A stretch of DNA of 64,000 nt from a bacterium UBP8_UBA817 (GCA_945888995.1 CAMDBA010000005.1:1-64000), one strand, 5' to 3'; counted from the first letter of the stretch, positions 1 through 8,954 are shown. The notes: a model not told the origin generated them from the sequence alone. Translations and numbers: made by a program.

Positions 1-323
1 AATGTCGGATCAATATCTTGCATAAAGCGCGGCCCATCGCCATCCAGATCAAAGACAGGTTTATACGCCTCAAAAGCGGCACGCAAGGCATCCTCTTGAG
101 GCGGACTCTTGTACAGATCTCGCCATTGTCGCTCCCTCTCCGGCATATACGCCGTTTGCAAAAGTCCGATCAAAAACTGAATCATAGCCCCATTAAAATC
201 GGGACGAGGAATAAAGAGCGCTACAACAGGGTCGTCTGTCTCAGCTATCTGCCAAGGACAGATGATATCTATAGTACCGCTTTTGCGTATGATAGGGATC
301 CAAGGATCGGTGATAAGGTTCAT
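1..323 (-). CDS. casA: Type I-E Cascade large subunit Cse1/CasA (5' end only)
   Basis: The gene starts at 323 on the minus strand and runs off the left edge of the window, so only about the first 107 residues are present. The N-terminus reads MNLITDPWIPI, which matches the Cse1 opening (NLL-D-WIPV in E. coli CasA), and is followed by a region with PRPDFNGAMIQFLIGLLQTA. In type I-E systems Cse1 recognises the PAM and recruits Cas3 to the Cascade complex. It lies 39 bp downstream of cas3 on the same strand, the usual cas3-cse1 order. Identification rests on the N-terminus and on the neighbour; the rest of the gene and the remaining cas genes are outside the window. Confidence 0.85.
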   Translation of the reverse strand, partial: MNLITDPWIPIIRKSGTIDIICPWQIAETDDPVVALFIPRPDFNGAMIQFLIGLLQTAYMPERERQWRDLYKSPPQEDALRAAFEAYKPVFDLDGDGPRFMQDIDPT

Positions 324-362
324 TAATGCGCTCCAATCTTAAATTTAGGGGGGTTAAAAATC

Positions 363-3128
363 TCAGTTGTTGAACTTCGTTGTTGAAGATGGGTGTTTAA
401 AATACTGCAACCCATACTCGCTAGAATATGTCAGCCTCACAACCTGCTTATTTTGACCCAACGCACTACCTGTCCACACCCCGTCTGGGCCTTCCACCAT
501 CGGTACCACGATATAGTATTCCGATTTTCCAGGCCACGTTTCTTTGAGAAGACGCATCTGGTGTCTTAATTTTTTATCTGTAATAGGCGCTTCTTCTGCC
601 ACCCAAAATCGCCTTACAGAAACCTCACTCAAGGGCCAGGCATGTTTTGAATCAGATACCCATGGCCACAACCGTTCGCCCTCCCATTTCGCCAAACGAA
701 TCGATACGGTTTCTTCGCCAAGACGGGTTGTCGCATGGATATCGTCCTCCCAGATCTCTGTCATTGCGTAGCCAGTGTTCAAGACAAGTGTATTCCAAAT
801 AGCCTGGTTTTTCTCTGCTTTCTTTTTCCCTGACGCTTTATCCGTTTGAGGCTGTAACGGCTCTGGAATCTGAGACGCCCCCTCACCCTCCTCATCAAAA
901 ACATACTCGATCACCGTACGCAGGCCTTCTGGCACAGATAAGCACGTATGGTCTTTGATCCATTTAGCCGTTAGCCACAATTTCCCATGATCGGGATACA
1001 CGTAGGCCGCTTTTGGAAAAATATCGCTATACCAGGTCGCCGCACAATCAAGACAGGGATCCGGCGAATAAATCCACAGTGAAACATCCCCCCGTTGGTC
1101 TATCCCTTGGTCTGAGGGATCCCCATTGGCCAAACGCACATGCCGCCGCAAGCGTCCGGCACGCTGAATGAGCAGATCCATAGGGGCCAAATCCGACACC
1201 ATGTAGTCAAAATCCAAATCCATCGACTGTTCGATCACCTGGGTTGCGATCACTAATTTCCCCCGACGTGTTGCAGACGTACTTGATTTACCAAACTGCG
1301 CTTTGACATGGGTTTCGATACGCAGACGATCGCCCATAGCAAAGCGGGCATGAAATAATTCAATGCCATTTAACACGTCAGATTGCTTCATCAAGGTATA
1401 GGTTTCTATGGCATCTGCTACCGTATTGCACACCCACGCCACACAGTGCCCAGCCGTCAGTCTTTCGATGAGCATGAACGCCATCTCTTGCCGTTGATCC
1501 ACCAATCTAAAGTGCAATGTCCGCTGTACTTCTGTACGCGTATCCACAGCGGTCTCCAAAATCCCATCTGATGCGCACTGCGTGAGTAAAGGGTATTGCA
1601 GCGAAAGATTTTCGGCCTTTTTGGGGATCCCCAGCCCTCGCTGATACGCAGATAATAGTTCCTGACGCATTTTCTGAGGCAATGTAGCCGACAATAAAAT
1701 AGCCGAGCCTCCGCTCGCAGCATGAAATTCTAAAAGTTTCATTGTCAGCGTATGCATATACGCATCACTGGCATGGACTTCGTCCAAAATGAGAATTTTT
1801 CCACGCAATCCCCAGAGGCGTAGTGATTGATATTTTACGCAGAGAATCCCCAACAACACCTGATCAATCGTGCCCACCCCAAAAGGCGCTAACAATGCCT
1901 TTTTCCTGTTATCTGCAAACCAATAGCTACAAAAAGCTTGCGTGGTACCTTCTTCTAATTGAAGACCTTCCCGGACAACCTTATCCAGAGAATCAGCAAA
2001 GGCATCAACAAGCGAATTCGCCCCATGGGCCAAGACCAACGAAGCACTGGACGCCTCCTCAAAAAAGAATTGATACACAGCTACAATTCGCTCGTACATC
2101 GCATTGGACGTTGCCATCGTCGGTAACCCAAAATAAACACCCTCGCCAGCACCCGCAACCATTAATCGGTGCGCCAATGCCAACGCAGCCTCTGTTTTTC
2201 CTGCCCCCGTCACATCTTCCAAAACGAACAAGTGGGGAGATGTGGACAAAGACAACGCCAATACGGCCTTTTGAAGTGGGGTAGGCGTATAAGCACCAAA
2301 GAGCGCTTGAAAAGATAGACTCCGTTTCGCTCCAGTGCTCAAAAAGCCAGCTTGGGAAAGTTGATTCACCGCGTTGGTCTTGGCTATCTCCCAATAATCC
2401 GATAACGGCATGGGATTTTTTTCAAAACCCAGCTCCTCTCTATTTGAGCCTAACCAATCACAAACCGCCACAAAACCAGACAGCCACCAGGATATTTTTT
2501 TCATGTGATCCACATGAATATCGATATCTAAAATCTTACACACAGGCATTGTTTCTGGCAGTATAACCGTCATCAGATCCCGGACAAACGACGTCGCAGC
2601 TTGGATATCTTCCTCCGTAAATTTATGGGCCAGCACCAAACCGTTGGCACAAACAGGTTTTCCATGATGGCCAAATATGGGATTGAGAATAGGCGCAAGA
2701 AACTCGGTTAGATCCCTAGGGTCTGCAAGAATTTGCGCGGGAATACCCAACGTATTGCGTTGCAAAACATGATTCTGGATAACAGAATCCCACAGCTGCA
2801 AACCCAAGACATCATGCCTCTTGTCATAAAAAAACACAGGCGTCGATAGCCCATTTTGCTGCGCAATATCTGTATTAATTTGCTGAAAACTGCGGCTAAA
2901 TTTTCCAAGATCGTGAAGGGCAATAAAAAAACACAAAAATTGAGACAAATGCAGCCCAGAGATCCCATAGGTTTTTTCAAAAAAACACCGAATACCCGAT
3001 GATTTTTCGAGCAACACCCAAGAAATCGCGGCCACATCCAAGGCGTGGTAGACCAATAGATGATAGCCCCCCGTTTTATCAGATTTTCCCCAATACTTGT
3101 GATAATCCAAAGCGGGTACTCCCCCCAT
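363..3128 (-). CDS. cas3: CRISPR-associated helicase-nuclease Cas3 (type I-E)
   Basis: 921 residues, close to E. coli Cas3 (888). An N-terminal HD nuclease is visible: YH at 27-28, HD at 72-73, HH at 154-155 and D224 in CDWLGS. The SF2 helicase follows, with Walker A GAGKT near 308-312, DEVH at 449-452, SATLP and QRAGRLRRH. The opening KYWGKS and YHALDVAA match I-E Cas3 closely. Cas3 is recruited to Cascade-bound DNA, unwinds it and degrades it. The chosen ATG lies about 20 bp from what looks like the end of an IS3-type remnant and has no clear ribosome binding site, so the first residues (MGGVPALD) and the native promoter may have been altered by the insertion. The catalytic motifs look intact. 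Confidence 0.93.
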   Translation of the reverse strand: MGGVPALDYHKYWGKSDKTGGYHLLVYHALDVAAISWVLLEKSSGIRCFFEKTYGISGLHLSQFLCFFIALHDLGKFSRSFQQINTDIAQQNGLSTPVFFYDKRHDVLGLQLWDSVIQNHVLQRNTLGIPAQILADPRDLTEFLAPILNPIFGHHGKPVCANGLVLAHKFTEEDIQAATSFVRDLMTVILPETMPVCKILDIDIHVDHMKKISWWLSGFVAVCDWLGSNREELGFEKNPMPLSDYWEIAKTNAVNQLSQAGFLSTGAKRSLSFQALFGAYTPTPLQKAVLALSLSTSPHLFVLEDVTGAGKTEAALALAHRLMVAGAGEGVYFGLPTMATSNAMYERIVAVYQFFFEEASSASLVLAHGANSLVDAFADSLDKVVREGLQLEEGTTQAFCSYWFADNRKKALLAPFGVGTIDQVLLGILCVKYQSLRLWGLRGKILILDEVHASDAYMHTLTMKLLEFHAASGGSAILLSATLPQKMRQELLSAYQRGLGIPKKAENLSLQYPLLTQCASDGILETAVDTRTEVQRTLHFRLVDQRQEMAFMLIERLTAGHCVAWVCNTVADAIETYTLMKQSDVLNGIELFHARFAMGDRLRIETHVKAQFGKSSTSATRRGKLVIATQVIEQSMDLDFDYMVSDLAPMDLLIQRAGRLRRHVRLANGDPSDQGIDQRGDVSLWIYSPDPCLDCAATWYSDIFPKAAYVYPDHGKLWLTAKWIKDHTCLSVPEGLRTVIEYVFDEEGEGASQIPEPLQPQTDKASGKKKAEKNQAIWNTLVLNTGYAMTEIWEDDIHATTRLGEETVSIRLAKWEGERLWPWVSDSKHAWPLSEVSVRRFWVAEEAPITDKKLRHQMRLLKETWPGKSEYYIVVPMVEGPDGVWTGSALGQNKQVVRLTYSSEYGLQYFKHPSSTTKFNN

Positions 3129-3189
3129 AGAGCTGGCCGGGTAAGTTAGGACAGAAGTCGGTAAATTTTAAGTGGAAAACCGAATAAAA

Positions 3190-3381
3190 TCATGCGGCCT
3201 TCATGAGTTCCGAATGACCGTAATAGACCATGTTAGGCGTTCGATAGTCAAGGCTCTGATGCCGGCGTTTTTGATTGTAGAACTCAAAATCGTCCTCTAC
3301 CTGACTACATAGTATAGTCACGAGATTTTTAGCCACAGAGAAATGCATCGGATATGAACAGCCGCTATATAGTGTAGTCAC
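3190..3381 (-). pseudogene. IS3-family transposase C-terminal remnant
   Basis: About 63 residues are open. The last 30 (FEFYNQKRRHQSLDYRTPNM) match the end of the IS3-family OrfB integrase domain, where YN-RR-HQSL-Y-TP is the signature. The rest of the transposase is missing and the preceding part does not look like OrfB. The sequence TGTCCTAACTTACCC (minus strand, near 3136-3150) may be the terminal inverted repeat. It sits directly upstream of cas3. Two copies of a roughly 16 bp motif 60 bp apart (3309-3324 and 3369-3384) suggest a small duplication at its truncated end. Confidence 0.75.
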
Positions 3382-3427
3382 AAGTTCTGGCTATTCTGTA
3401 TAACTCTCCAAAAACGGAGAGTGCAAA

Positions 3428-3514
3428 ATGGAAGCAGGACATCGACGCCATGATATTTCAGACAAAGACTAGGGTTTACTGGCGCAACATCTGTCGGGAA
3501 GAAAAGGAAGATAG
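3428..3514 (+). pseudogene. IS5-type transposase N-terminal remnant
   Basis: From the ATG at 3428 the frame reads MEAGHRRHDISDKD, then TAG, then GLLAQHLSGRKGR, then TAG. The pattern RRH-ISD--W-L----L-GRKG is the N-terminus of IS5-group transposases. The conserved Trp codon TGG has become TAG at 3470-3472. A small perfect hairpin (ACTCTCC/GGAGAGT, 3403-3422) precedes it and may be part of the old element end. Only about 30 residues survive, so this is a dead fragment. Confidence 0.6.
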
Positions 3515-3540
3515 AAAATCAAAATTCCTTTGAAAACGTA

Positions 3541-3611
3541 GATCCTGCGACTTCGCAAAGCCTTGCGCAGGATGACGCCATGCCTGTCATGCTGCGCGCA
3601 GTCGCAGCATC
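3541..3611. repeat. Double-hairpin intergenic repeat
   Basis: Two adjacent perfect inverted repeats: ATCCTGCG (3542-3549) with CGCAGGAT (3566-3573), and ATGCTGCG (3589-3596) with CGCAGCAT (3603-3610). Paired GC-rich palindromes of this kind are typical of REP-like intergenic repeats. It lies between the IS5 remnant and the SDR gene. No second copy was seen in this window. Confidence 0.5.
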
Positions 3612-3703
3612 CACTTCGACAATCCGCCATCTATTGCACTTAGACCCTGCATCCCTGTAGTCTAGGTAGACATTTTTAATATTACACATCAAGGAGACTA
3701 GGT

Positions 3704-4432
3704 ATGACAAAGAACGATAAAATTGTACTCATCACAGGGGCAAACAAGGGCTTAGGTAAAGAAACGGCGCGTCAACTTGCGTTGCTTGGTTATACAGTCG
3801 TCGTAGCCGCACGAGACCTCAAATCTGGCGATGCCGTCGTAACAGAACTAAGGTCTTTGGACTGTGATGCACACGCTATTAAGCTCGATGTGACGAACCC
3901 TGAAGATATCTCAAACTGCGTGAACTACATAGAGACGACGTTTGGAAAGCTAGATGTACTCGTTAACAATGCCGGAGTCGTCCTTGAATGGGACGGAAAT
4001 CCGACCAGTGCCGACAAAATTCGACAAACTCTGGAAGTAAATCTTATTGCTCCTTTTGCCATCACAGAGGCATTGGTGCCGCTTCTTTCTCTGAGCACAG
4101 ATGCCAGGGTCATTAATCAATCATCGATGCTTGGATCGATAGATACGGCCGAAAAAATGTGGAAAGATGTGTCAAAATTCATGTCTGTAGGTTATGCAAC
4201 CTCCAAAACAGGGCTGAATATGCTCACGCAAATTCAATCAAAAACACTCGCGGAAAAAGGTATTCTCGTCGCCGCCTCTCACCCGGGATGGGTCAAAACC
4301 GACTTGGGAACGGCCGAGGCACCTATGGAAGTAAAAGAAGGTGCCAGCACTGTCGTCAGTCTTGTGACCGTGTCACGCGATGAATTTCCAAATGGCCAAC
4401 TGGTTCACAACTTACAGCGTATTGCGTGGTAA
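3704..4432 (+). CDS. SDR-family NAD(P)H-dependent oxidoreductase
   Basis: 242 residues forming a classical short-chain dehydrogenase/reductase. The Rossmann motif TGANKGLG is at 11-18, NNAG at 88-91, the catalytic Ser at about 140 (NQSS) and YATSK at 164-168. ARD after the second strand suggests NADP preference. The overall pattern (ITGANKGLGKETARQLA) is that of carbonyl-reductase-like SDRs that reduce ketones or aldehydes; the substrate cannot be told from the sequence. A good ribosome binding site (AAGGAG at 3689-3694) supports the start. The gene stands alone between repeat and IS debris, suggesting an accessory gene. Confidence 0.88.
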   Translation: MTKNDKIVLITGANKGLGKETARQLALLGYTVVVAARDLKSGDAVVTELRSLDCDAHAIKLDVTNPEDISNCVNYIETTFGKLDVLVNNAGVVLEWDGNPTSADKIRQTLEVNLIAPFAITEALVPLLSLSTDARVINQSSMLGSIDTAEKMWKDVSKFMSVGYATSKTGLNMLTQIQSKTLAEKGILVAASHPGWVKTDLGTAEAPMEVKEGASTVVSLVTVSRDEFPNGQLVHNLQRIAW

Positions 4433-4447
4433 GAGTGAGATAACTGA

Positions 4448-4808
4448 CCCGCGTTCAAGCAGCAAGTGCAACACCTGGGATTTTTGATCCCAGACAAAAG
4501 CACACAAAACTGAAATGAAGCGATCTGACTATCTACGCTAAATCACCGTCCAAAAAAATGGCTCAACTTTCTATACCCGTTCCAAAATGAAACCTGGATT
4601 TCAAATCGTGGTGGGAGCCTATGCCTATAGGTGACTACGCCTGTGGCTGAGGGAGGATCCGGCTTCGCCGCGTCCGACCGGGGAGCGTGCTCGCGCAGCA
4701 TGCCGCGACGACTATGATCTTGGAAAGGTATCCGCTCCCGGTTTCATTTTGGGATGGGTATATCTCCGGCTGAAGCCTTGCGTGTTGTGCTTGCTGCTTG
4801 AACGCGGG
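4448..4808. repeat. MITE-like inverted-repeat element
   Basis: Outer arms 4448-4474 and 4782-4808 are inverted copies matching at 25 of 27 bases. A second pair, 4573-4597 and 4737-4761, matches at 22 of 25. The 361 bp between the outer ends holds no gene. This fills most of the 454 bp gap between the SDR gene and the TMEM175 gene. Non-coding DNA with long terminal inverted repeats suggests a miniature transposable element or a decayed IS. The left arm carries about 75 bp more between its two motifs than the right arm. Confidence 0.55.
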
Positions 4809-4886
4809 TATACTGTCATGTTTCGACTGCTTCATGCAATATGCGATCAAAATATTAAAAAATCTCTCTCATTTAAAGGAGCCCTT

Positions 4887-5459
4887 ATGCAAAAAAGCCG
4901 CCTAGAAGCCTTCAGCGACGGCGTCATCGCCATTATCATTACTATCATGGTCTTAGAGCTCAAAATCCCCCATGGTCATCATTTCGCAGACCTCGTCCCA
5001 CTTTTCCCTGTCTTTATAAGCTACATACTCAGCTTCGTGTTTGTCGGCATCTACTGGAACAACCACCACCACATGTTCCACGTGGTCAAAAAAATCAGCG
5101 GCGGTGTGATGTGGGCCAATATGCACCTGTTATTCTGGCTCTCGCTGATCCCCTTCGTCACCGCTTGGATGGGAGAAAATCATTTCTCGGCATTTCCGGT
5201 ATCCCTCTATGGCGTGGTCCTATTAATGGCCGCGATTGCGTACTACATCCTGGCCCGCGCCTTAGTTGTTCATCATGACGCCGACTCTGAGCTGGCCATC
5301 GCACTAGGGAACGACTTTAAAGGTAAAATTTCCGTGGTTATCTACGCGATTGCGGTACCAATATCTTTTTACCAAGCATGGATAGCCTTTGTGCTCTACA
5401 TTACCGTCGCCATTATGTGGCTGGTCCCTGATCGACGGATTGAGCGGGTGGTGAAGTAG
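4887..5459 (+). CDS. TMEM175-family membrane channel (DUF1211)
   Basis: 190 residues. The hallmark R---FSDGVIAI motif lies at residues 5-15, followed by ITIMVLELK and, in the second segment, YILSFVFVGIYWNNHHH. Bacterial TMEM175 proteins form potassium-permeable channels in the inner membrane, with the FSD motif in the first helix. About six hydrophobic segments can be seen. The ATG at 4887 is chosen over an upstream in-frame start because AAAGGAG lies just before it and the family motif begins within ten residues. The gene stands alone. Confidence 0.88.
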   Translation: MQKSRLEAFSDGVIAIIITIMVLELKIPHGHHFADLVPLFPVFISYILSFVFVGIYWNNHHHMFHVVKKISGGVMWANMHLLFWLSLIPFVTAWMGENHFSAFPVSLYGVVLLMAAIAYYILARALVVHHDADSELAIALGNDFKGKISVVIYAIAVPISFYQAWIAFVLYITVAIMWLVPDRRIERVVK

Positions 5460-5998
5460 CGAGATTTCCACCTCGCCGTAGAACCCATCAGTAGGGCTGT
5501 TTGAGCAATAGACGTCTGTATCGTCGTGCTCAGCAAATCAATTTGTAGTGATGTAAAATTAATATATAGGTGTTGTCAAATATTGGGGGTGCTTGCTAGG
5601 GTCTAAAGAGTATGTTTCTGAGAAAAATACGTCAAAAAAGAACCAGCGACATAACGGGATCTGACAAGATATACGAATCCCTACAGCTGGTGGAATCCTG
5701 TCGAACAGAGGCTGGGCCCCATACCCTTAGAACCGGAAGACTACAAAGCCTTTGTCCAAGAGCTGCAAGCCCGATTGACCGGCCAAACACCGCTACTGCG
5801 GAAGAAACCTAAAGACAGCCTTGTCTCACAGTTGGTAAATGATGCGTATGATGACCGAAATCACCGCGGCTGGTGATGATGAGTCGGCTATTGGTAAGGC
5901 GGTAACAATGAGCAAAACTTCGAGATGTTGTTTGGTATTTTGAGGTGACGGGGTATCCCCCTACAAAGGGAGCCTAAAAAATGGGGTATAATGCGCCC
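5460..5998. other. 539 bp gap with a gene fragment only
   Basis: No complete gene was seen. The only open stretch of note is 5655-5876 on the plus strand, listed separately. A TATAAT occurs near 5985 (within GGGGTATAATGCG) but no gene follows it on that strand. Confidence 0.4.
5655..5876 (+). pseudogene. Unrecognised gene fragment, possibly transposase C-terminus
   Basis: About 73 codons are open without a start codon, ending in TGA. The translation contains NPYSWWNPVEQRLGPIPLEP and then a charged tail with many Lys and Arg. A W-NP-E pattern followed by a short tail recalls the last catalytic motif of some DDE transposases, but I could not assign a family. The coherent, hydrophilic amino-acid pattern suggests a former coding region rather than chance. 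Confidence 0.3.
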
Positions 5999-6586
5999 CT
6001 AGGCGGCCTGTGTTGCTTGCCACCGTCGGAATAGAATCAGCGGTACGGTTATGACAATCGTCAGAGACATCACGGCTGGAAACAAAATAGTCGTAGGTGA
6101 GTAGGTTTCTAATGCGAAAATTCCCACGATATTGCGAAAAAAGACGATAACATACATCGTCATGTTTTCCTCAAAGGGCTGATGGTAGGTTTTTCGAATC
6201 GTAGGTAAAAACCCCAGTGTATCAATCAGGGTCAAGAGTAAAACCGCCCAAAATGGGTCTGAAGTGAGGCTCCAGACGAGGATTGCGATGAGGGCACCTG
6301 ACAGACAGAGCCAGTCCATGCGTGTGATGCGAACATCTGATTTGCATCTATAGGCGAGCATGGCGATGCAGAGGCTTAACAGCCCTGATACAGCGGTGGG
6401 CCATGCGCCGATGCCACCGCCACCGCTTAATTGCGCGGCAAAGACCAAGCATGTGCTGACACCCCAAATGACCCAGGAAAAGACATGGGGTTTGGTCTCT
6501 TTTTTCATGATAGATCGGATGTAGGGATAAAAGGACAGAAGGGTCAGGAGCGTGGTAATGGCGCTGAGTATTTCTTTCGAAAACAT
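5999..6586 (-). CDS. Two-repeat membrane protein, PQ-loop/SWEET-like
   Basis: 195 residues with about six or seven hydrophobic segments in two similar halves. The first begins LLTLLSFYPYIRSIMKKETKPHVFSW and the second LIDTLGFLPTIRKTYHQPFEENM; F-P-IR in each is reminiscent of PQ-loop or SemiSWEET transporters. No substrate can be named. The start lies 4 bp after the tex stop on the same strand, so the two are probably co-transcribed. The family assignment is an inference from the internal repeat. Confidence 0.6.
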   Translation of the reverse strand: MFSKEILSAITTLLTLLSFYPYIRSIMKKETKPHVFSWVIWGVSTCLVFAAQLSGGGGIGAWPTAVSGLLSLCIAMLAYRCKSDVRITRMDWLCLSGALIAILVWSLTSDPFWAVLLLTLIDTLGFLPTIRKTYHQPFEENMTMYVIVFFRNIVGIFALETYSPTTILFPAVMSLTIVITVPLILFRRWQATQAA

Positions 6587-6590
6587 AGGC

Positions 6591-8777
6591 TTAGCTCAAC
6601 ACCCGCCCCAGCTGAATGCGTTTCAAGACCACATCCACCGCCAAAACGGTGACCTGCACCGGCTCTCCTACAGCGATACAGTCATGCGCGTTTTTGACAA
6701 AGGTCTTGCTGAGCTTCGAAATATGAATCAACCCGTCTTGGTGGACCCCGATATCCACAAATGCCCCAAAATTGGTAACGTTTGTGACGACGCCTTCGAG
6801 TTGCATGCCTTCTTTGAGGTCGGCTATATCGTCGATGGCCTCTGCGAACGTGGCATAGCGAAACTCGGCCCTTGGATCTACCCCAGGCTTGAGCAACTCG
6901 TTGGCGATGTCTTGCAATGTCGGCATGCCTATCATGTCAGAGACATACTGCGATAGCGCAATCTGCATGATTTTGTCCCGATTGCCGATCAGCGTTTTGA
7001 TGGGTACTTGGATATCTTTGGCCATGCGCTCGACCAGCGTATAGGACTCGGGGTGAATGGCCGAATCATCGAGTGGATTCTTGGCATTTTTGATACGCAA
7101 GAATCCCACACATTGTTCGTAGGCTTTGGGTCCCAATTTCGCGACTTTTAGGATAGTTTTTCGGTCTAAAAAAGGGCCATTTTTTTCGCGATAAGCCACC
7201 ACGTTTTGGGCGATCGTGGGGCCAATGCCGGCGATGTAGGTCAGCAATGCGGCGGATGCGGTATTGATATCCACCCCGATGGCGTTGACGGCGGATTCGG
7301 TGGTGAAGGTGAGGGCGTCTTTGAGTTGGGTTTGATTGACGTCATGCTGGTATTGGCCGACGCCGATGGCCTTAGGGTCTATTTTGACCAGCTCGGCGAG
7401 CGGATCTTGCAGTCGGTGGGCAATGCTGATCGCGCCTCGGACGGTGATGTCGAGATGGCCGTATTCGGCGACCGCGATGTCTGACGCCGAGTAGACCGAA
7501 GCGCCAGATTCATTGACCACGACGGGGGTCACGGACAGGGTGTGGGCTTTGATGATCGTCTTGATGAACTGCATCGTTTCTTTCGAACCGGTCCCATTCC
7601 CAATGGCGATATATCGCACGTTGTATGCGGCTATCATGTGAAGGACGCTGTCCTCGGCTTCTTTGATTTTGCTGTGTGGGGGGACGGGGTAAATCGTTGC
7701 GGTGTCTTTGTATTGTCCCGTCGCGTCGACGATGGCGATCTTGCAGCCTGTGCGAAACCCAGGGTCTATGCCCATGACGACGGCGGCGCCTGCGGGTGGG
7801 GCCATGAGGAGATTTTCCAGATTTTTGGCGAATACCAAAATAGAGTCTTTTTCGGCGTCTTCGCATTTGAGGGTGAAACAGGCTTTTTGCAGAGAGGGGT
7901 ATAGTGTTTTTGAGAAGGCGTCATCGATGGCGGCTCTGAGCTCTGGGGTGAAGACAAAGCTGGGGTTTCGGATATAGCGACGATGGAGATCTTCCCGAAA
8001 AGAATCTTCTTGAATTGCAATTTTCCAGCTGAGAATGCCTTCTTTGTCGCCACGCCGAATGGCCAAAAGACGGTGACTGGCCGCGTTGCGTAAGGGTTCT
8101 GAAAAGGCGGTGTACATGTCGAATTTGGTGGGGGTGTCTTTGAATTTTGATGCGATCTTGGTCGTGAGAATCCCTGTTTGGAGGATTTTCTCGCGCAGCC
8201 GTTGACGGTGCGTGGCCTCGTCGGAAATACGTTGAGACAGAATATGAATGGCCCCTTCCAGCGCAAGTTCCGGGGTGGTGATGGGGCCGTCTTTGCTGAC
8301 AAAAGAGGCCAAGAGGCTGTCTCGGGAACCGGTGGCGACTTGGTCCAAAATCAAGTCGGCCACAGGGGTGAGCCCCTGTTCGTCTGCGATATCGGCCTTG
8401 GTTTTGCGGCGTTGTTTGTAGGGGAGGTAGAGATCTTCGAGCGTTTGTTTGTCGCGACATGCCGCAATGGCTTTTTGGAGTTCGGGTGTGAGTTTTTTTT
8501 GTTCCGTGATGGCCTTCAGAACGGTCTCTTGCCGTTCCCCTAGTGCTTCGTAATAGGTATTTCGGGTGTGTAGGTTTTTGAGTTGTGTTTCGTCGAGGCC
8601 GCCAGTTCTTTCTTTTCGGTATCGGGCGATAAAGGGGATGGTGGCGCCTTCAGCAAAGAGGGCGAGCGTGGCACGGATAGACGGCAATGCAATACCACAA
8701 TCTTCGTATAGATAATCTATCATTTTGGAATATATCATAGGCTGATGGTAATTGAGATTGGTGTAATAGGCTAGCAT
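6591..8777 (-). CDS. tex: Tex-family RNA-binding transcription accessory protein
   Basis: 728 residues. The order is Tex N-terminal helices (IPFIARYRKERTGGLDE), a YqgF-like RNase H fold (VMGIDPGFRTGCKIA), helix-hairpin-helix motifs (DINTASAALLTYIAGIGP) and a C-terminal S1 domain (GVVTNVTNFGAFVDIGVHQDGLIHIS). Tex proteins bind nucleic acids and affect transcription; the biochemical role is not fully settled. No ATG has a clear ribosome binding site: ATGs at codons 1, 14 and 18 are all possible, and the conserved family start (MIDYLYED) favours one of the later two. Co-directional with the downstream membrane protein. Confidence 0.92.
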   Translation of the reverse strand: MLAYYTNLNYHQPMIYSKMIDYLYEDCGIALPSIRATLALFAEGATIPFIARYRKERTGGLDETQLKNLHTRNTYYEALGERQETVLKAITEQKKLTPELQKAIAACRDKQTLEDLYLPYKQRRKTKADIADEQGLTPVADLILDQVATGSRDSLLASFVSKDGPITTPELALEGAIHILSQRISDEATHRQRLREKILQTGILTTKIASKFKDTPTKFDMYTAFSEPLRNAASHRLLAIRRGDKEGILSWKIAIQEDSFREDLHRRYIRNPSFVFTPELRAAIDDAFSKTLYPSLQKACFTLKCEDAEKDSILVFAKNLENLLMAPPAGAAVVMGIDPGFRTGCKIAIVDATGQYKDTATIYPVPPHSKIKEAEDSVLHMIAAYNVRYIAIGNGTGSKETMQFIKTIIKAHTLSVTPVVVNESGASVYSASDIAVAEYGHLDITVRGAISIAHRLQDPLAELVKIDPKAIGVGQYQHDVNQTQLKDALTFTTESAVNAIGVDINTASAALLTYIAGIGPTIAQNVVAYREKNGPFLDRKTILKVAKLGPKAYEQCVGFLRIKNAKNPLDDSAIHPESYTLVERMAKDIQVPIKTLIGNRDKIMQIALSQYVSDMIGMPTLQDIANELLKPGVDPRAEFRYATFAEAIDDIADLKEGMQLEGVVTNVTNFGAFVDIGVHQDGLIHISKLSKTFVKNAHDCIAVGEPVQVTVLAVDVVLKRIQLGRVLS

Positions 8778-8873
8778 GTCTTGATTGCTATGCTTTTATA
8801 AAAAAATAAAATTTTTATTAAATAGATTCGATAAATCGTATAGACCATTCAATTCCCTAAGGATGTAATTTTA

Positions 8874-8948
8874 ATGACGTCTATAAAGAAACTGGACGAC
8901 GCATATGGCATAAAGCCAGGTTCAATTAGGACCCTGCATAGAAAGTGA
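8874..8948 (+). CDS. Possible 24-residue peptide upstream of the ART gene
   Basis: A 24-codon frame (MTSIKKLDDAYGIKPG and on) begins 11 bp after a TAAGGAT motif and ends 6 bp before the next start codon. The close spacing suggests translational coupling with the 8955 gene. It may be a leader peptide or a truncated gene. Nothing in its sequence identifies it and it may not be expressed. Confidence 0.25.
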   Translation: MTSIKKLDDAYGIKPGSIRTLHRK

Positions 8949-8954
8949 ATCTAA

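Noticed and set aside
1823-2284. Plus-strand 153-codon frame opposite cas3
   Set aside because: It is the shadow of the cas3 helicase region; no start signal and no family resemblance.
3309-3384. A two-unit CRISPR-like array next to cas3
   Set aside because: Only a 16 bp motif twice, inside a transposase remnant; no repeat of 28-29 bp and no further units.
7510-8460. Several overlapping frames opposite and within tex
   Set aside because: All are shadows; tex explains the codon pattern over the full length.
8920-8945. GGTTCAATTAGGACC resembling a tRNA T-arm
   Set aside because: No acceptor stem, D-arm or anticodon arm around it; it lies inside the short frame before the ART gene.
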